The notes beneath the pieces were generated by a model. It was not told the origin of the DNA. It worked only from the letters and a program-made list of their open reading frames with translations, and did no database searches. A stretch of 64,000 nucleotides of DNA from Adineta steineri (Eukaryota; Rotifera; Eurotatoria; Adinetida; Adinetidae): assembly GCA_905250115.1 (NCBI GenBank), contig CAJNOI010000004.1:424541-488540 (forward strand), read 5' to 3'. Every line of letters begins with the position of its first letter. The stretch's first letter is position 1. Position numbers and translations under genes: made by a program. Below, piece by piece: positions 1 through 11,875 of the stretch.

Positions 1-80
1 ATTCTGTGGCATAAAGGTATAGAAATATAGGAAAGAAATAGTTTACTTATGATGTACTCGCTCAATTAGCGTTTTATAGT

Positions 81-132
81 TGTGTGAGTGTGGATATTGT
101 AATCTTGGCTCGCCTATGTCTACACCCACACC
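81..132. repeat. Short telomere-like dyad (GTGTGG / ACACCCACACC)
   Basis: A G/T-rich tract near 81-93 is followed by its C/A-rich counterpart, ACACCCACACC, at 122-132. The motif is the CCCACA permutation family also found at 26153-26207 and 55455-55634. Only one to two units are present on each side, so this could be chance in isolation; the three loci together are more persuasive. Confidence 0.4.
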
Positions 133-162
133 TAGACCCTATATAAAGCACTATGATACCTT

Positions 163-345
163 GTTGGTCACGTCTGTGACGAGGTCCAAAGAATATATGT
201 CGATCATGTTTGTGGTTCCGTGTCGGTCACGTCTGTGACGGTCTATGACATCATGTCGGTCGCCGCCTTTGATGTTCGATCGGTTATGTCTGTGATGTTC
301 TATCGGTTACGTCCGTGATTTTTTGTCGGTAGGTCTGTGGAAGGA
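163..345. repeat. Degenerate tandem repeat, unit about 22-50 bp around GGTCACGTCTGTGACG
   Basis: The phrase GGTCACGTCTGTGACG occurs almost perfectly near 165 and 223, and weaker versions (GGTTATGTCTGTGATG, GGTTACGTCCGTGATT, GGTAGGTCTGTGG) follow to about 341. The core is itself partly palindromic (GTCACGTCTGTGAC). It is richer in G+C than the flanks. No coding potential is seen. It looks like a decaying minisatellite. Confidence 0.6.
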
Positions 346-495
346 GGGGGCGGGGGAGGGGTGAGTGGGTCCAAATTTCTGCCCTTAAACACTTTAACAC
401 TCCTTTTAGTTCGTGTTTCTCAAAATTAATAATAACTATTATTATTATTATTCTCTATAGATTTAGTATATTATACATGACGTCATTCTTTATTT

Positions 496-2609
496 TCATC
501 TTACTTCATTTGGTATAACTTCAAGTGTTTTTTTTCTCCAAATTAATTTCATTTCTTCATTTGTAATTGTATTTCTTAAATGCAAACAGTTCATATGTCG
601 AAATGAATAATCTTCCTTTGATATTAAATTAAATCGTGTTGCTGTTGATGTTTCCATTAAATCTTTATATATAATCATTTTACTTGTCATTTTTTCTCGT
701 CGAACTATACGTGTTATTTGTGTAGTGTTTACACTAAGTTCATTGAAACATCGAACAGATACATTATATTCTCCATAACGTGTATAATTTCTTGAAAAAT
801 AAGCTGTATAATATTGATGACGACTTGTACCATTTGTTTGTCGATGTCCATCACCAAAATCAAGTGTACAATTTATTGGTACACTTCCTAAATAAAAAAA
901 TATATGAAAATATTTATTAGTTTTGTTTTAGGAACAAAATAGTTTTTCTTACCAAATGTTTGTACAGTAAAATTTTGATAAGTTTGATAATTTGGACTAT
1001 CAGGTGAAAGATAAATAAATTTTAATGGTAAATCTGTTTTAATATAGACAACATCAACATAAACAGTACGATATTCAGCTGTTTCTTTATGTACCATTCG
1101 ACGATAATCAGCACGAAATTGAACTTTTTTTGAACCTTCATTTTTCCAAGATAAATTTACCTTTGAAAAAAAATATATATTTGTTTTCTAGTAGATTCAA
1201 TAACGAAAAAGAAAATTATACTTACAACACCAGCAGTGATATAAATTTCATTTGAACTTGAATTTGTAGGAGTAAGTTCATGACCTTCGATATCACCATA
1301 AACAGTTAATGAAGCAAGATTTCGTTCATTTTTAACTGAAACAATTATTTCAACACCTTCATTTCGTTGAACACGTGTTCGACTCTGAGTTAAAAAACTT
1401 TCATCAGCCATACGAATTTCTAGACCTTTAAAAAAAGATCAGTCAAATTCTTTTTTTCAAGTATTCTTCAAACAATAACATACCAACTTCAGCATCAATC
1501 AAATCGATGACAGATGTTACAACAATTACATGCCATTCTTTGCCAGTAGAACATGTTGTATTTAACGAACATTGACATTTCTTATTATATTGAAATGATA
1601 GATCTAATTCAAATGAACTTAATATACACCCACATTGACCATCAGTTGGAGAATATAAAGCAATCTAATTAAATAATTAAATAAAAAATATTTTTTTTAA
1701 ATTTTCTATACCTTCATTCTTCGATTATGACATTCATTACGACATAATTTCCAATTATTATAATTTTCAGGTATTATATATTGATGAGTACGATCATTAT
1801 CATTCAAACATCCTAATGTAACTGTTTTTGGAGAAACTAAAATAATATTTTGTGAAATAAATCTTATTATTATTATATAAATAAATTCAAACCATTCGCA
1901 ATTTCTTCATCTGTTAGAATTCTTTCATAATATATCATATTATCAAATCGAGCTACTCCGGAATCATTTCCATAAATAGTTATTGATGTTGAATGTAATT
2001 TCTCATATTTAAACACATATAATTCTGTATATTTTTCTACTTCGGTTTGTTTATATAAATATCCATCGAAGAAAATTGTCATTTGATGATGTTGACCAAT
2101 TGATGTTGCATGATTTTCAATAGTGATTACTACATCAATCGATTTATTGATTTCTAAATCCGCTTCAATTTGCCAATAAAATGCAATTTGATCATTATGA
2201 AATTCTTTTAAACCAATATCAAGATAGGACGTATTTTTTGATTGATATAAATAAATTAATATTCCATCACTATGTGGTTCATGTGCACCACCACTAAATA
2301 ATAAATATTTACGTTCACGTTCAAAAATATTTATTGGATTAAGTTTTAATTGAAATCTTAATGACCAACCATGTTTAGAACATTTTGATAATTGTTGTAT
2401 ACATAGAAAGTCATAATTAGGTAAACGATAGTTACCATCCGAATCCAACGATGATATTGAACGATTCAAAAGAATTTTTCCATCAGATTCTTTAAAAATA
2501 ATATCTTTATAGAAATTTAATTAATTCATATACACTTACCATGAATTTCAGCATTAGTACGATTATTAATAATAAATATGATTAGAATTAAAAATATCGA
2601 AATATTCAT
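496..2609 (-). CDS. Secreted LamG/WSC/PKD-domain protein, polycystin-1-like N-terminal architecture
   Basis: Seven exons on the minus strand: 2609-2540, 2489-1893, 1836-1712, 1664-1484, 1425-1226, 1160-953, 887-496. They join in frame to about 590 residues. The ATG at 2609 begins a hydrophobic signal peptide (MNISIFLILIIFII) cleaved near NRTNA. Residues about 30-225 look like a concanavalin/LamG-type domain. Residues about 225-325 are Cys-rich (GCL, LCRNEC, CGC, CQC) like a WSC domain. After that come beta-rich segments ending in a PKD-type domain with the signature DFGDGHRQ and NVSVRC. LamG, WSC and PKD modules are typical of the extracellular part of polycystin-1 relatives, which bind carbohydrate or matrix. 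No membrane segment follows, unlike full polycystins. The stop at 496 overlaps a good donor (GAA|GTAAGA), so the gene may really continue left or be truncated. Domain calls are by motif only. Confidence 0.7.
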
Positions 2610-3940
2610 TGTACAGAAAAACTAGAATTTTTTGTATGTCTAGTTTTTTTAATCTCTTGTATGTTTTGCTTTTGATTTAACTTTTATCGATATGTAAGCA
2701 TAACTGAGAAGAAAAATTTTTCATCGTAGTTTTATTTACCGTTAAAATCTCTTGAGAAACATCTCAGCCAATTTTTAATCATATTATGATTCAAGTATAG
2801 AAAACTAAAGTCTTTGGAGAAATATTATTTGTGTATTAAAGTTAACGTCACACTACCAATTTATTATGTAAGGAATTAATGAGTATTTTTTTTTTGTTTA
2901 GATTTATTATTGAAAAATGATGTATGCGTATTGGGAAATTGTTTACTGGAAATAAATAACATGCTTTTGATTTATGGATGAGTATGGGCAAAAACATGAT
3001 CATGTAAATAATAAAATATTATATCCTTAAGGTAACAATGACGTACGAAGATAATTTTTCATTTGAATATTGATTAAAATATTTTATACAAATGTAAAGA
3101 GTCTGTCTGTAATATAAACTTATTGAAACGTGTTTGAAAAATCTTTATTGATGTATTTGCATAATATTTTATAATAGGGAAAATGGAATTTCCGTACGGG
3201 AAATTTTATAATCAGCATAAGAATAATAAAGATTAAAAAAAAAGTCAATACATAAAAAAAGATTAGATAAGTTTTAAAATGATTATTTTCTGTTTTTTAG
3301 TATAAAGAATTCCATCTAATAACTCACTAACTTTTTTTCTACGGTAAAGTCCGTAGTTATAATAGAAGAAAAACGTTTGGTAAGTATTAAAAGCTGTGTA
3401 AGAAGATTTTTTTTTGTTAATTTTTAAAAGTTTAAATATTGTAACAACAGATTTATCTCTAGACAGACATACCATGTTTTTATATTTATATCTGAAGATG
3501 AATCTATTATATTTTTCACGTGAGAACTATTTATTTATAAGGAATAAAATAAAATTAATACGTTTCAGATGCACATCGTACTTTTCAAAATAGTAAACCT
3601 ATTTATATAATATATATATTAAGACACAAATGATAATATTATAAATGATTTTCATTGGTTCGTCAATATATTTTATATGACTATCCATTGAGCAGATGTA
3701 ATCATGATTTTAATACCACGTTAAAGAATATATGTATCTATAGAGAGAAAGTTTTCTGTTATAAATATCACAAATAAAAGATATATTCTCTTTTATGCAT
3801 CGCATGAGATTGCTTTACTAGTTTTACAGATTCATTATTTTATACTAATTTTCGCTGACATTATGAATTGTTCAATCCATGTTGTATTAACGTCAGTGTA
3901 ATGATTACAGAAAACAACTTTAAAAGAATAGACTGAGTGC
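2610..3940. other. Intergenic, AT-rich, no gene seen
   Basis: Divergent spacer between the PKD-type gene (minus) and the TRPM gene (plus). Short open frames (for example 3263-3475 minus) are Phe/Lys/Ile-rich chance frames without splice structure or family motifs. No RNA gene recognised. Confidence 0.6.
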
Positions 3941-3947
3941 AAAAAGT

Positions 3948-3957
3948 ATATAAATAG
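3948..3957 (+). promoter_or_regulatory. Candidate TATA box upstream of a small open frame and of TRPM
   Basis: The sequence TATAAATAG is a good TATA match. About 70 bp downstream a 79-codon open frame (4023-4262) starts with ATG; it has a less AT-biased base composition than the flanks but no recognisable family or membrane segment. The TATA box could serve that frame, a 5' exon of TRPM (coding start at 4473), or nothing. Confidence 0.3.
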
Positions 3958-4472
3958 TCAGGTTAGGCTATGTTGGTGGTGAAGTATTCATTTGGTGCGC
4001 TAGTATCTATAATTATAATTACATGATAAAAGGTCTATATATTTTTCGTTCTATTCCTTTAAAGCCGGACGTAAATATACCCCTTCAATCCGTAACGGGG
4101 TTAAAGACTGATATAAAACTTTTAAATATAATTATGCACCATGTTTCTTTCTTTTTTCCTGAAAAAATACGCACTTTTTCTCAAGGAATAAGTCACCATA
4201 TGACAACAGCTGCACGTTGCTTTTCTGGAATATTTGCACATAAAAATATTCTATTGCATTAATAACAAAATAAATATTTTCTTAAGATTTGAATTTGTTT
4301 TATATCTGCAAAAATGACTATGATGAATGTTGTAAATATATATGTAAATTTTAAGTTAGCATTTTTTTCTTCTTCAGTATACATAACTTTCTTCTAGTTA
4401 AGTATTCTATATGGAATGATATAATCTATTTTTTAGGTTTGTACATAAATAATCAATCCTATAAAAATATAG

Positions 4473-7400
4473 ATGAGAATGAGTGATATATCATCATCAT
4501 GGGAAGATCTTATTATTCGTCATAGTGAAACAAAATTAAAATCACGTACATGTAGTATATTCAATATTAATTCAAGTTTATCAACTGAATCAGATAAATT
4601 ATGTCCTTGTGATCGTATGATTCGTCGTCATAGTTTAATTGGTGAATGTTTACAATCTAAAGCGGCTGCAAATGGAAATACTACATGGGAACCTCCAACG
4701 AAATTTCTTGATAATGCAAGTCATTCTACAAAAGTTCCTATTAACGTCTATGGAACATTACAATCTGTTGGATGTAAATTTATTCGAGTTGATAGTCGAG
4801 TAGCAATCAAAGATTTATTTCAATTAGTTCTTGAAGATTCTGGTGGACAAAAACCAGATTTAATTATAAGTGTTTATGGTGGTGCTAAATATTTTACAAT
4901 GACAGAACGACTTGAGAAAGAATTTATTAGAGGTGTTATTGATGCTGCTACTATGGCTGGTAAATAAAAAACAAAAAATTTTTCATTTTTATTATATTAA
5001 GAGATTTATTTTAGATGCATGGATTCTTACTGCTGGTATCAATAATGGTGTATCAAAATTAGTCGGTGAAGGTATTTCACATTATCGTTTATTACGAGAA
5101 TATTCAAATAAAGTTAAATGTATTGGAATGACTATGTGGGGTACTATTAATGAAACTACACGTCTTGAACTTAAAGGTGCATCACAAGTATGTATAATAG
5201 ATTGTTTCAGATAGAATATATTTTTTTAATATTAAAGGGATCTCCACGACCACTATGTCAACGACAAATACCAGAAAGTGCTCAAGAAAATAAAGAAACA
5301 ATTGAATTGAATCATACACATTGTATTCTATTCGATAGTGGTCGATTAAATGAATATCTTAGTGATTCACAACGTCATCAATTTGTTACCGAGGCATGTG
5401 AAGATAAAGAAGATCATCATGCATGTATGTATTTTAATAATGTTTTGAAATATTAATATATATGTATATATCAAGGTTATTCAATAACAATTATTGTCGA
5501 AGGAGGCCTAGGTAGTCTTGAAATTGTTGAAAATGATATTCATGGAGAACGACCTATTGTTTTAATTCAAGTTTGTATACGATATCCATATATTTCTAAT
5601 ATCTATGTTGAAATTATATAAATATAGGGCAGTGGTCGCATTGCTGATGTATTGGCTACATTAGTCGAACAAACATCTAATCCTGATGGAACTCAAGATT
5701 GGTAATAAAAATACATAATACTTTATTTATTGTATATATTAAATATATTTATTTTAAGGGATCCATCAAAAAACGAAGTTGAACAAGCACTTGATCGATT
5801 TTATCCTAATATTGCTTATTCAGATAAAAGTTCAGCAATAAAACGAATTCAAGAAATATTAAAAGAAGAACATCGTCATCTGTTACATGTTTTCTCTTTG
5901 GATCGTGATAAAAATGTGTCTGAAAGAATTTTTAAAGCAATATTTACTGGTATATATTTAGATATATAACGTTTTCTTTTATTATTATTATTATTATTAT
6001 TTATTTGTTTTCATTAACTTATAGCTAAAAATAAGAAAAAAAGTGTTGAAAATACGAAACAAAATGGAAATGAATTATTAGAACAAGTAAAACAACGTCG
6101 AAATGATGAAGATAAACTCGTAGATTTGGCATTGAAATGGAATTATTTCGATGGAGTCTTACCAATATTACAAGCACGACAGGGTGAAATGGCAAGGAAA
6201 AAACATGATTTTATGAAGGTAAATATCAAGAAGAAATCCATTTCATGATCTTAACATAAATATGTGATTTATTTTAGGCTGATATAGCACGACAAAAAGC
6301 ATTATTCTTAAAATCTCTTGAAAAAAATCGTGCAACATTTATTGAATATTTTTTAAGTGCTGGTTTTGATCCATTAACATTAGCTGAAAAAGATGATATT
6401 TATAGTTATCAATTAGTTATTTTAAATTTATATAACAAAAGTTATCAAGCAATGAATGTGGTTTGTTTATTTATTTTCCGTTAAATTAATATATTTTAAT
6501 TTTCTTTTTAGGCACATAAAAGCCGTGTGATGATATCATTTGGTACATTACCACTTGAATCAATAAAACAACTTGATTATAGAATAAATAAACTTATTGG
6601 TTCATTTTTTGGTTCAGTTTATTCAGCTAATGATGATAGTTTTAAAAATCGTCTTAAAATTGATTTAAGTAATCGTATGTGTACTTGTTGTGTATCAGCA
6701 CATGAAGATATCGATGAATTAACATCTATTCGTGTTCATGGCCAACTTACACATGCACAGAGTAAATATACCAAACATCATATGTTCCGTGATCTTTTTC
6801 TATGGTCTGTTTTTATGGATATGCCTGAAATAACTAAAGTATTATTTCTTCATGTTCGATCTCGTATATGTGCAGCTTTAATAGCTTCAGCTATATTTAA
6901 AAAATATGCTTCATTATCTCATTCAGTTGATATGACAGATAAATTTCAACTTCAAGCATTAGAATTTGAAACATATGCGGCAATTTCTTTGGATAAATGT
7001 TATGAATGTAATGATGAACGTGCATGTGAATTACTTTTACGACAATTACCAATTTTTGGTAATGTTACATGCATGCAGGTTAATTTAATTTTTTTTAATA
7101 TTAAAATTTTTTAGAAAAAAAAAGAATAAAAAAAACTATTAAGAATTATTTTCTTCTATCTTTAGCTTGCTATATCAAGTGAAAGTGGAAAATTACTTGA
7201 AACAGCTTGTTTTGATCAAACATTAAATCATGTATGGTTTGATAAATTAGGTTTAACTAATCGTCAACGATCAGCAAAATTATCACAAATTCCATCAGTT
7301 ATTAGTCTTGGTTTTCTAGCACCTTGGCTTATTACCTATCGAAAAGAAGAAAAATATTCAATAAATGTATATGATGAGAAATCCTTGACTTTTTCTAAAT

Positions 7401-10007
7401 AAAATAATAATCTTTTCCTTATTTTCTTTTTTAGCATGGAAGAAATAAAGAGTAAGTCAATATTCATTATGAATATATTTAATTTTACAATGAAATATCT
7501 TCTTCTAGTCTATCTCAAGAAGGTATAGACTATTATACTGATGAACGCAAATTAGAAGGGAACTGTTCACATTATTGGGCACGTTTTCGATATTTTCATC
7601 AATGTCCAATGATAAAAATGGCATATCATTTTGTAAGAATAAAATTTCATTTTTTTTTGTTTTATTAATAATAAATAAAAATTTTTAGATTAGTTATATT
7701 TGGTTTTTACTTGTATTCAGTTATATGATGCTTTATCAACTTGATAGTTTAAATAAACCTGAAACTCCTCATTGGACTGAAATTTATGTAATTATGACTG
7801 TTACAAGTATGTCTGTTGAAGAAGCTCGAAAAGTAATTTCTATATTCTTTTTTTCTTTACGAAATTATTTTTTATTAATTTTAATAAAGCTTTATTATGA
7901 ATATGATGCACATATGACTGAACGATGGGGTTCAACAGGATCGATTATTTTAACAATTTTATCAAATGTATTTTATATTCTACCGTATGGTCTTTTTTAT
8001 TTCGGTCTTGGTTTTCGTTATGCAAGTTATAATGATAATTTACTTTCAACTGCAAGGTTTGTTGAAAAATTTCAAGTAATTAATAATAATTATGATATAT
8101 TTAGAATTGTTTGGGCACTTGATTTAGAATTATGGTATATTCGATCACTCAAATTTGTTATGGCATTGAAATTTTTAGGTCCAAAATTATTTATGTTGAA
8201 AAATATGGTTAGTTTTACAAAAAAAAGAAGAAATATATAAATAAGATTTATATTTATTTTAGCTTCGAGATCTATTTGCTTTTGTCTATATGATATTTAT
8301 AGCAATAGCAGCTTATGGAGTTGTATCTCGATCATTGATTTTTTATAATCGTGTAGAATTTTCTGGTCGGGCAATTTTTAGTCAAATTTTATATGAACCG
8401 TATTGGTTTGTATATGGAGCTGTATCAGATAAAGAATTTCTCGAAAGTAAATGTTTCTTTGTCCTTATTCGTTTTTAGAATTGATCGATTTACTTTCCAT
8501 TTTTATAGATCAAACTGACCCTAGCACTTCATCATCAATTAAAGCTGAAGCAACAGCAACACATGTTTTATTAGCATTTCATATGTTATTTATTAATATT
8601 CTCCTACTCAATTTATTAGTTGCTGTTTTTGCGTAAGTATTAAATAAATATTAACGAATATTAATAAATCTTCTCATATATGAGTAAGAACAGACGTCAT
8701 GCCATATTTGAAGACAATATATTTTTCACTCAATTAAAGAAATAATTAGATCTTTCTTAAAGTAACCTTTATGTTGGAGAAGCCTCTGGAATAAATATTA
8801 CTTGACTAATAATAAAACATACATAATCTGTCAACAAATAGAGCAGCTGAGTTTTAATTCAGAATAATTAATGGGAGCATCAATCATAATTACATTGTAT
8901 AAACTCTAGAGATGATATTCGTTCGTACTGCTATCAGCAAAATTAAAAAATTTGAAATCTTAATGATATGCAATTTCAACATCGATATAAAAACTCTTTT
9001 AAAATGTGAAAAAGAATGCTATTTTTTTATTGATAGTACTACTTTGTTCGTATGAATATTTCCTATATCTTTTTATTTAGTGATTCAATTGTTAAAGTTC
9101 AAGAAAATACGGAATTTTATTGGCGTTATCAACGTTATTCATTTGTACGAGAATATTTCGAACGTTTACCATTTGCTTATCCACCATTAATTCTTGTTTC
9201 ACATTTTATGTTATTTTTATTAACTATACGACGTACATTGTGTCCAAAATATTCTCGAAATCGAGCAGGAACTCAAACTCAAATATCAACATTACAAAAG
9301 ATTACACCTATATTTAGTAAATTCAAAAAAAAACACATTTCATTTTATCATCATATATTTATATATACATATATTAATCTAGAAATGATTCCAATAAAAT
9401 CTTCTCAAAATGAACAATGGGATTTGTTTGAAAATGCTGCAACATATGGTTATGCTCGATCAATATTAGAAAAACATAGAAATAAAGATATTTCAACAAT
9501 GGATGATGAAAAACCCAGAAGAACACTGGCTACACTTGAGTATATTCAATTTTGTCTTTTATTGATTCAATTCCTTTTTATTTTTTAGTTCAAATGCTAC
9601 TAAACCAACTACTGAACAACAACAAACAATAGGACATTTTAAAGAAGAATTATTATCAATATTTGCATCAGTTGTTAGTGAAACTCATAAAAGTTTAGAA
9701 CATGTATGAAATTTTCTTCATATATATTTTCAATCTAAATTTTATTTATTTAGAATAATTCAAAAATAGAAAATCGATTAGATCAAGTAAATCTTAATAT
9801 ATATATATATTTTTTTTTTAATTCTTTTTTGATAAATTTTTTTTATTAAAGATGAATGAGTCGCTTGAGAGGTTAATGGATATATTAGAACGTACGAAAA
9901 AGGATAATCGACATGATTCAAAAGTTGTACATGAATCATCTTCTACCAATGATAATAGTAAATTTACGAATTCAACAACATCAACAATCAAAAAGCGTAC
10001 TGAATAA
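4473..10007 (+). CDS. Trpm: TRPM-family cation channel
   Basis: Twenty-two exons (4473-4959, 5015-5187, 5238-5424, 5476-5570, 5628-5701, 5759-5949, 6025-6218, 6278-6460, 6512-7078, 7166-7366, 7435-7451, 7509-7632, 7689-7832, 7890-8056, 8105-8207, 8263-8446, 8509-8632, 9081-9316, 9383-9539, 9589-9703, 9754-9786, 9852-10007) close in frame to 1,303 residues. An in-frame TAG directly precedes the ATG. Residues about 95-340 form the TRPM SLOG-like domain (AWILTAGINNGV, IVEGGLG, GSGRIADVLA). The melastatin homology region follows. Membrane segments run from about residue 832 to 1072, with WYIRSLK in S4, the pore at about 1010-1030 (YWFVYGAVSDKEF), NLLVAVF ending S6, and a TRP helix with FYWRYQRYSF. 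A coiled coil follows at about 1215-1270. No alpha-kinase or Nudix domain is present. The 448-bp intron at 8633 is unusually long for this window, and one exon is only 17 nt. The pore resembles the TRPM1/3/6/7 group but has Ala where that group has Glu. Confidence 0.95.
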
Positions 10008-10778
10008 TTAACTATTATACAGATGAAAGAAAGTTTTATATAATTTTAACAGTGATCATTATATTGTGATTTATATTTTACACAAAAAATATTTAATTCT
10101 ATTTTATATATCTATATTTTTCTTTTGATTCATTTCTTTCATGTGCTATTTTTCGGTGATTTTTATTTTATTTTTGTAAGACGAATATTTATTCTTAACA
10201 TCAATAAAAATACATTAAGAAACGTACTCGATAAATATCGAATAATTTTGACAATTTCGAAAAAGTCATATCTAAAAAAATCACTTTTATTCCGAATATA
10301 CAAAGTTTTTCTTTTTAATCATTCAATATCCTCTAAGCCACATTCGCGGCTTATATCGTAGCTATCAAACAAAACTTACAGAGATGCGAATAATAATTAA
10401 TCATTTTACTTGTGACGGTGGCGATGAATTGTTTATGACAGTCGTATTATCTCATAAGATTTATCAAAAATGATTATTCTATAACACACTTTTAGAAAAA
10501 AAGTATTATTTATATGAAAAATAAAACATATCAGATAAAAAACTTAGTCAAAAAAGAGCAAATAACATCTATCGAATAATATACGATTTTTTCTTGGTGT
10601 TTTATCAAAAAATATAATAAATCTGTTTTTGAGATAGTAAAGATGTGACTAGAAAAAAAAGAATAGTATAATAATAGTTCCTTTGAATAAATATAAAAAA
10701 GTGAATAATTTAAATCGGTGATTGGAAGAATAATATATTTATTCTATCAATAATAAGAAAATATATTGTTTTATTTAG
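10008..10778. other. Intergenic, no gene seen
   Basis: AT-rich spacer between TRPM and the relic exon. I looked here for a first exon of the two-membrane-segment family (motif KVINYANSECLV) and did not find one. The open frame 10125-10361 is Phe/Ile/Lys-rich with no recognisable feature. Confidence 0.5.
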
Positions 10779-11009
10779 ATTAGTTCATCCTATTCATGTT
10801 GATATGAGGATAGAGATCCATCAATTGCTCAATGAAACAAGTCAAACACCCACACAGCTTTTATTCTTCTTTATTGCGGTGGATTGTCAGCTGTATTTAC
10901 TAGTATTTTTTTCATTCTTGCAACTTATCTTATAAGAAAGGAAATACTTCAAAAAAGACACGTCGACATGAATGCATTTTCTTCTTTTAATTCCTATATA
11001 AATCAATAG
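10779..11009 (+). pseudogene. Relic second exon of the two-membrane-segment family (copy A)
   Basis: After an intact-looking acceptor (TTATTTAG), 231 nt align without net length change to exon 2 of the copies at 13244-13474 and 22155-22385, ending at a stop in the same place. Shared residues include SSYSC, the LLYCGGLSAVFT membrane start and the IRKEI basic flank. Two in-frame TGA codons occur, both exactly where the live copies have TGG (Trp). No first exon is found upstream. It is a dead, exon-2-only paralogue; the preserved length argues for decay by point substitution. Confidence 0.85.
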
Positions 11010-11735
11010 AAGAAAATAACTAAAATATATATTAATATAATACTCTAGCCATTAATAAAAAAAAAATTTCTCCAGGAGCTTATATAGTTTAGAGTAATAC
11101 ACTAATGCAAGTATAAAGGTTCTATTATCGATAATCATATTATATACATTTGTCAGATAGTAGCGTACATCATACAATCAAATACTATAAGTATTATCTA
11201 AGTTATAAACTATATATATGAAAAGTTAACTGCATAATGTGTAATTTAATCAACATGATCTAGATTTAAATTATACAATGTAATACGTGTCTCTGTGTTT
11301 TTTGTTCTATAAAAGTATGAGAGGTGATCGGTAAAGTAGTAGAGCAGACAAATATTTGTTAAACTCAACGAAAAATATTCTACGATTTAAAATTCTGTTA
11401 GATTTGTACAAAACAAAATCGAAAATATATTTTGCACAGTGATTTATTACTCAAATATGTTATTCTATCGATTACTAATTCAACACTGTCATATACTATC
11501 ATTTGTTACAAACATATGATATTTAGCAGTATTATAGCTATAGTAATGGAAATTAAATTCTCTTTTCTATGATTATTTAGAATTCTTTTAACCGATAGAA
11601 CATTGTGAAAAACATCTTAAAATAAAATATATATCAAAGATTTTTCTGACTTTATGATTGTTTGCTTTAGTGTTAAAAACTTTGACCCACTTTAATTCTT
11701 TTTTTCTGCAAATATACTTTTTTGAGATTAATCAT

Positions 11736-11820
11736 ATTATCTATGACGTCATCGACCATGCAGATTGATAACATGTAGTTGTTTTATTACGCAGCTATTT
11801 TATATATCGTATGTATATAA
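11736..11820 (+). promoter_or_regulatory. Conserved CRE-like and TATA promoter block of copy B
   Basis: A full TGACGTCA palindrome at 11744-11751, a conserved run around GCAGATTGATAACATGTAG, and TATATAAG at 11814 lie about 62-130 bp before the ATG at 11876. The same order and spacing recur before copy C (21383-21463), with CGACGTCA in place of TGACGTCA. Conservation above that of the flanks suggests a real core promoter; a CREB/ATF-type factor is inference. Confidence 0.55.
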
Positions 11821-11875
11821 GAAAAATAAAATGACTCTCAAAATATTGTTTTTTTAGACTTGCAGATTATTTCTC

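Noticed and set aside
8447-8478. Alternative acceptor in TRPM giving a 32-nt intron and ten extra in-frame residues
   Set aside because: The intron would be shorter than any other in the window; the acceptor at 8508 (61-nt intron) fits better, although transcripts should decide.
10779-11009. TGA-as-Trp recoding or selenocysteine
   Set aside because: All other genes in the window use TGG for Trp and TGA as stop (for example 496, 26374, 55149, 62202); no first exon exists, so a pseudogene is simpler.
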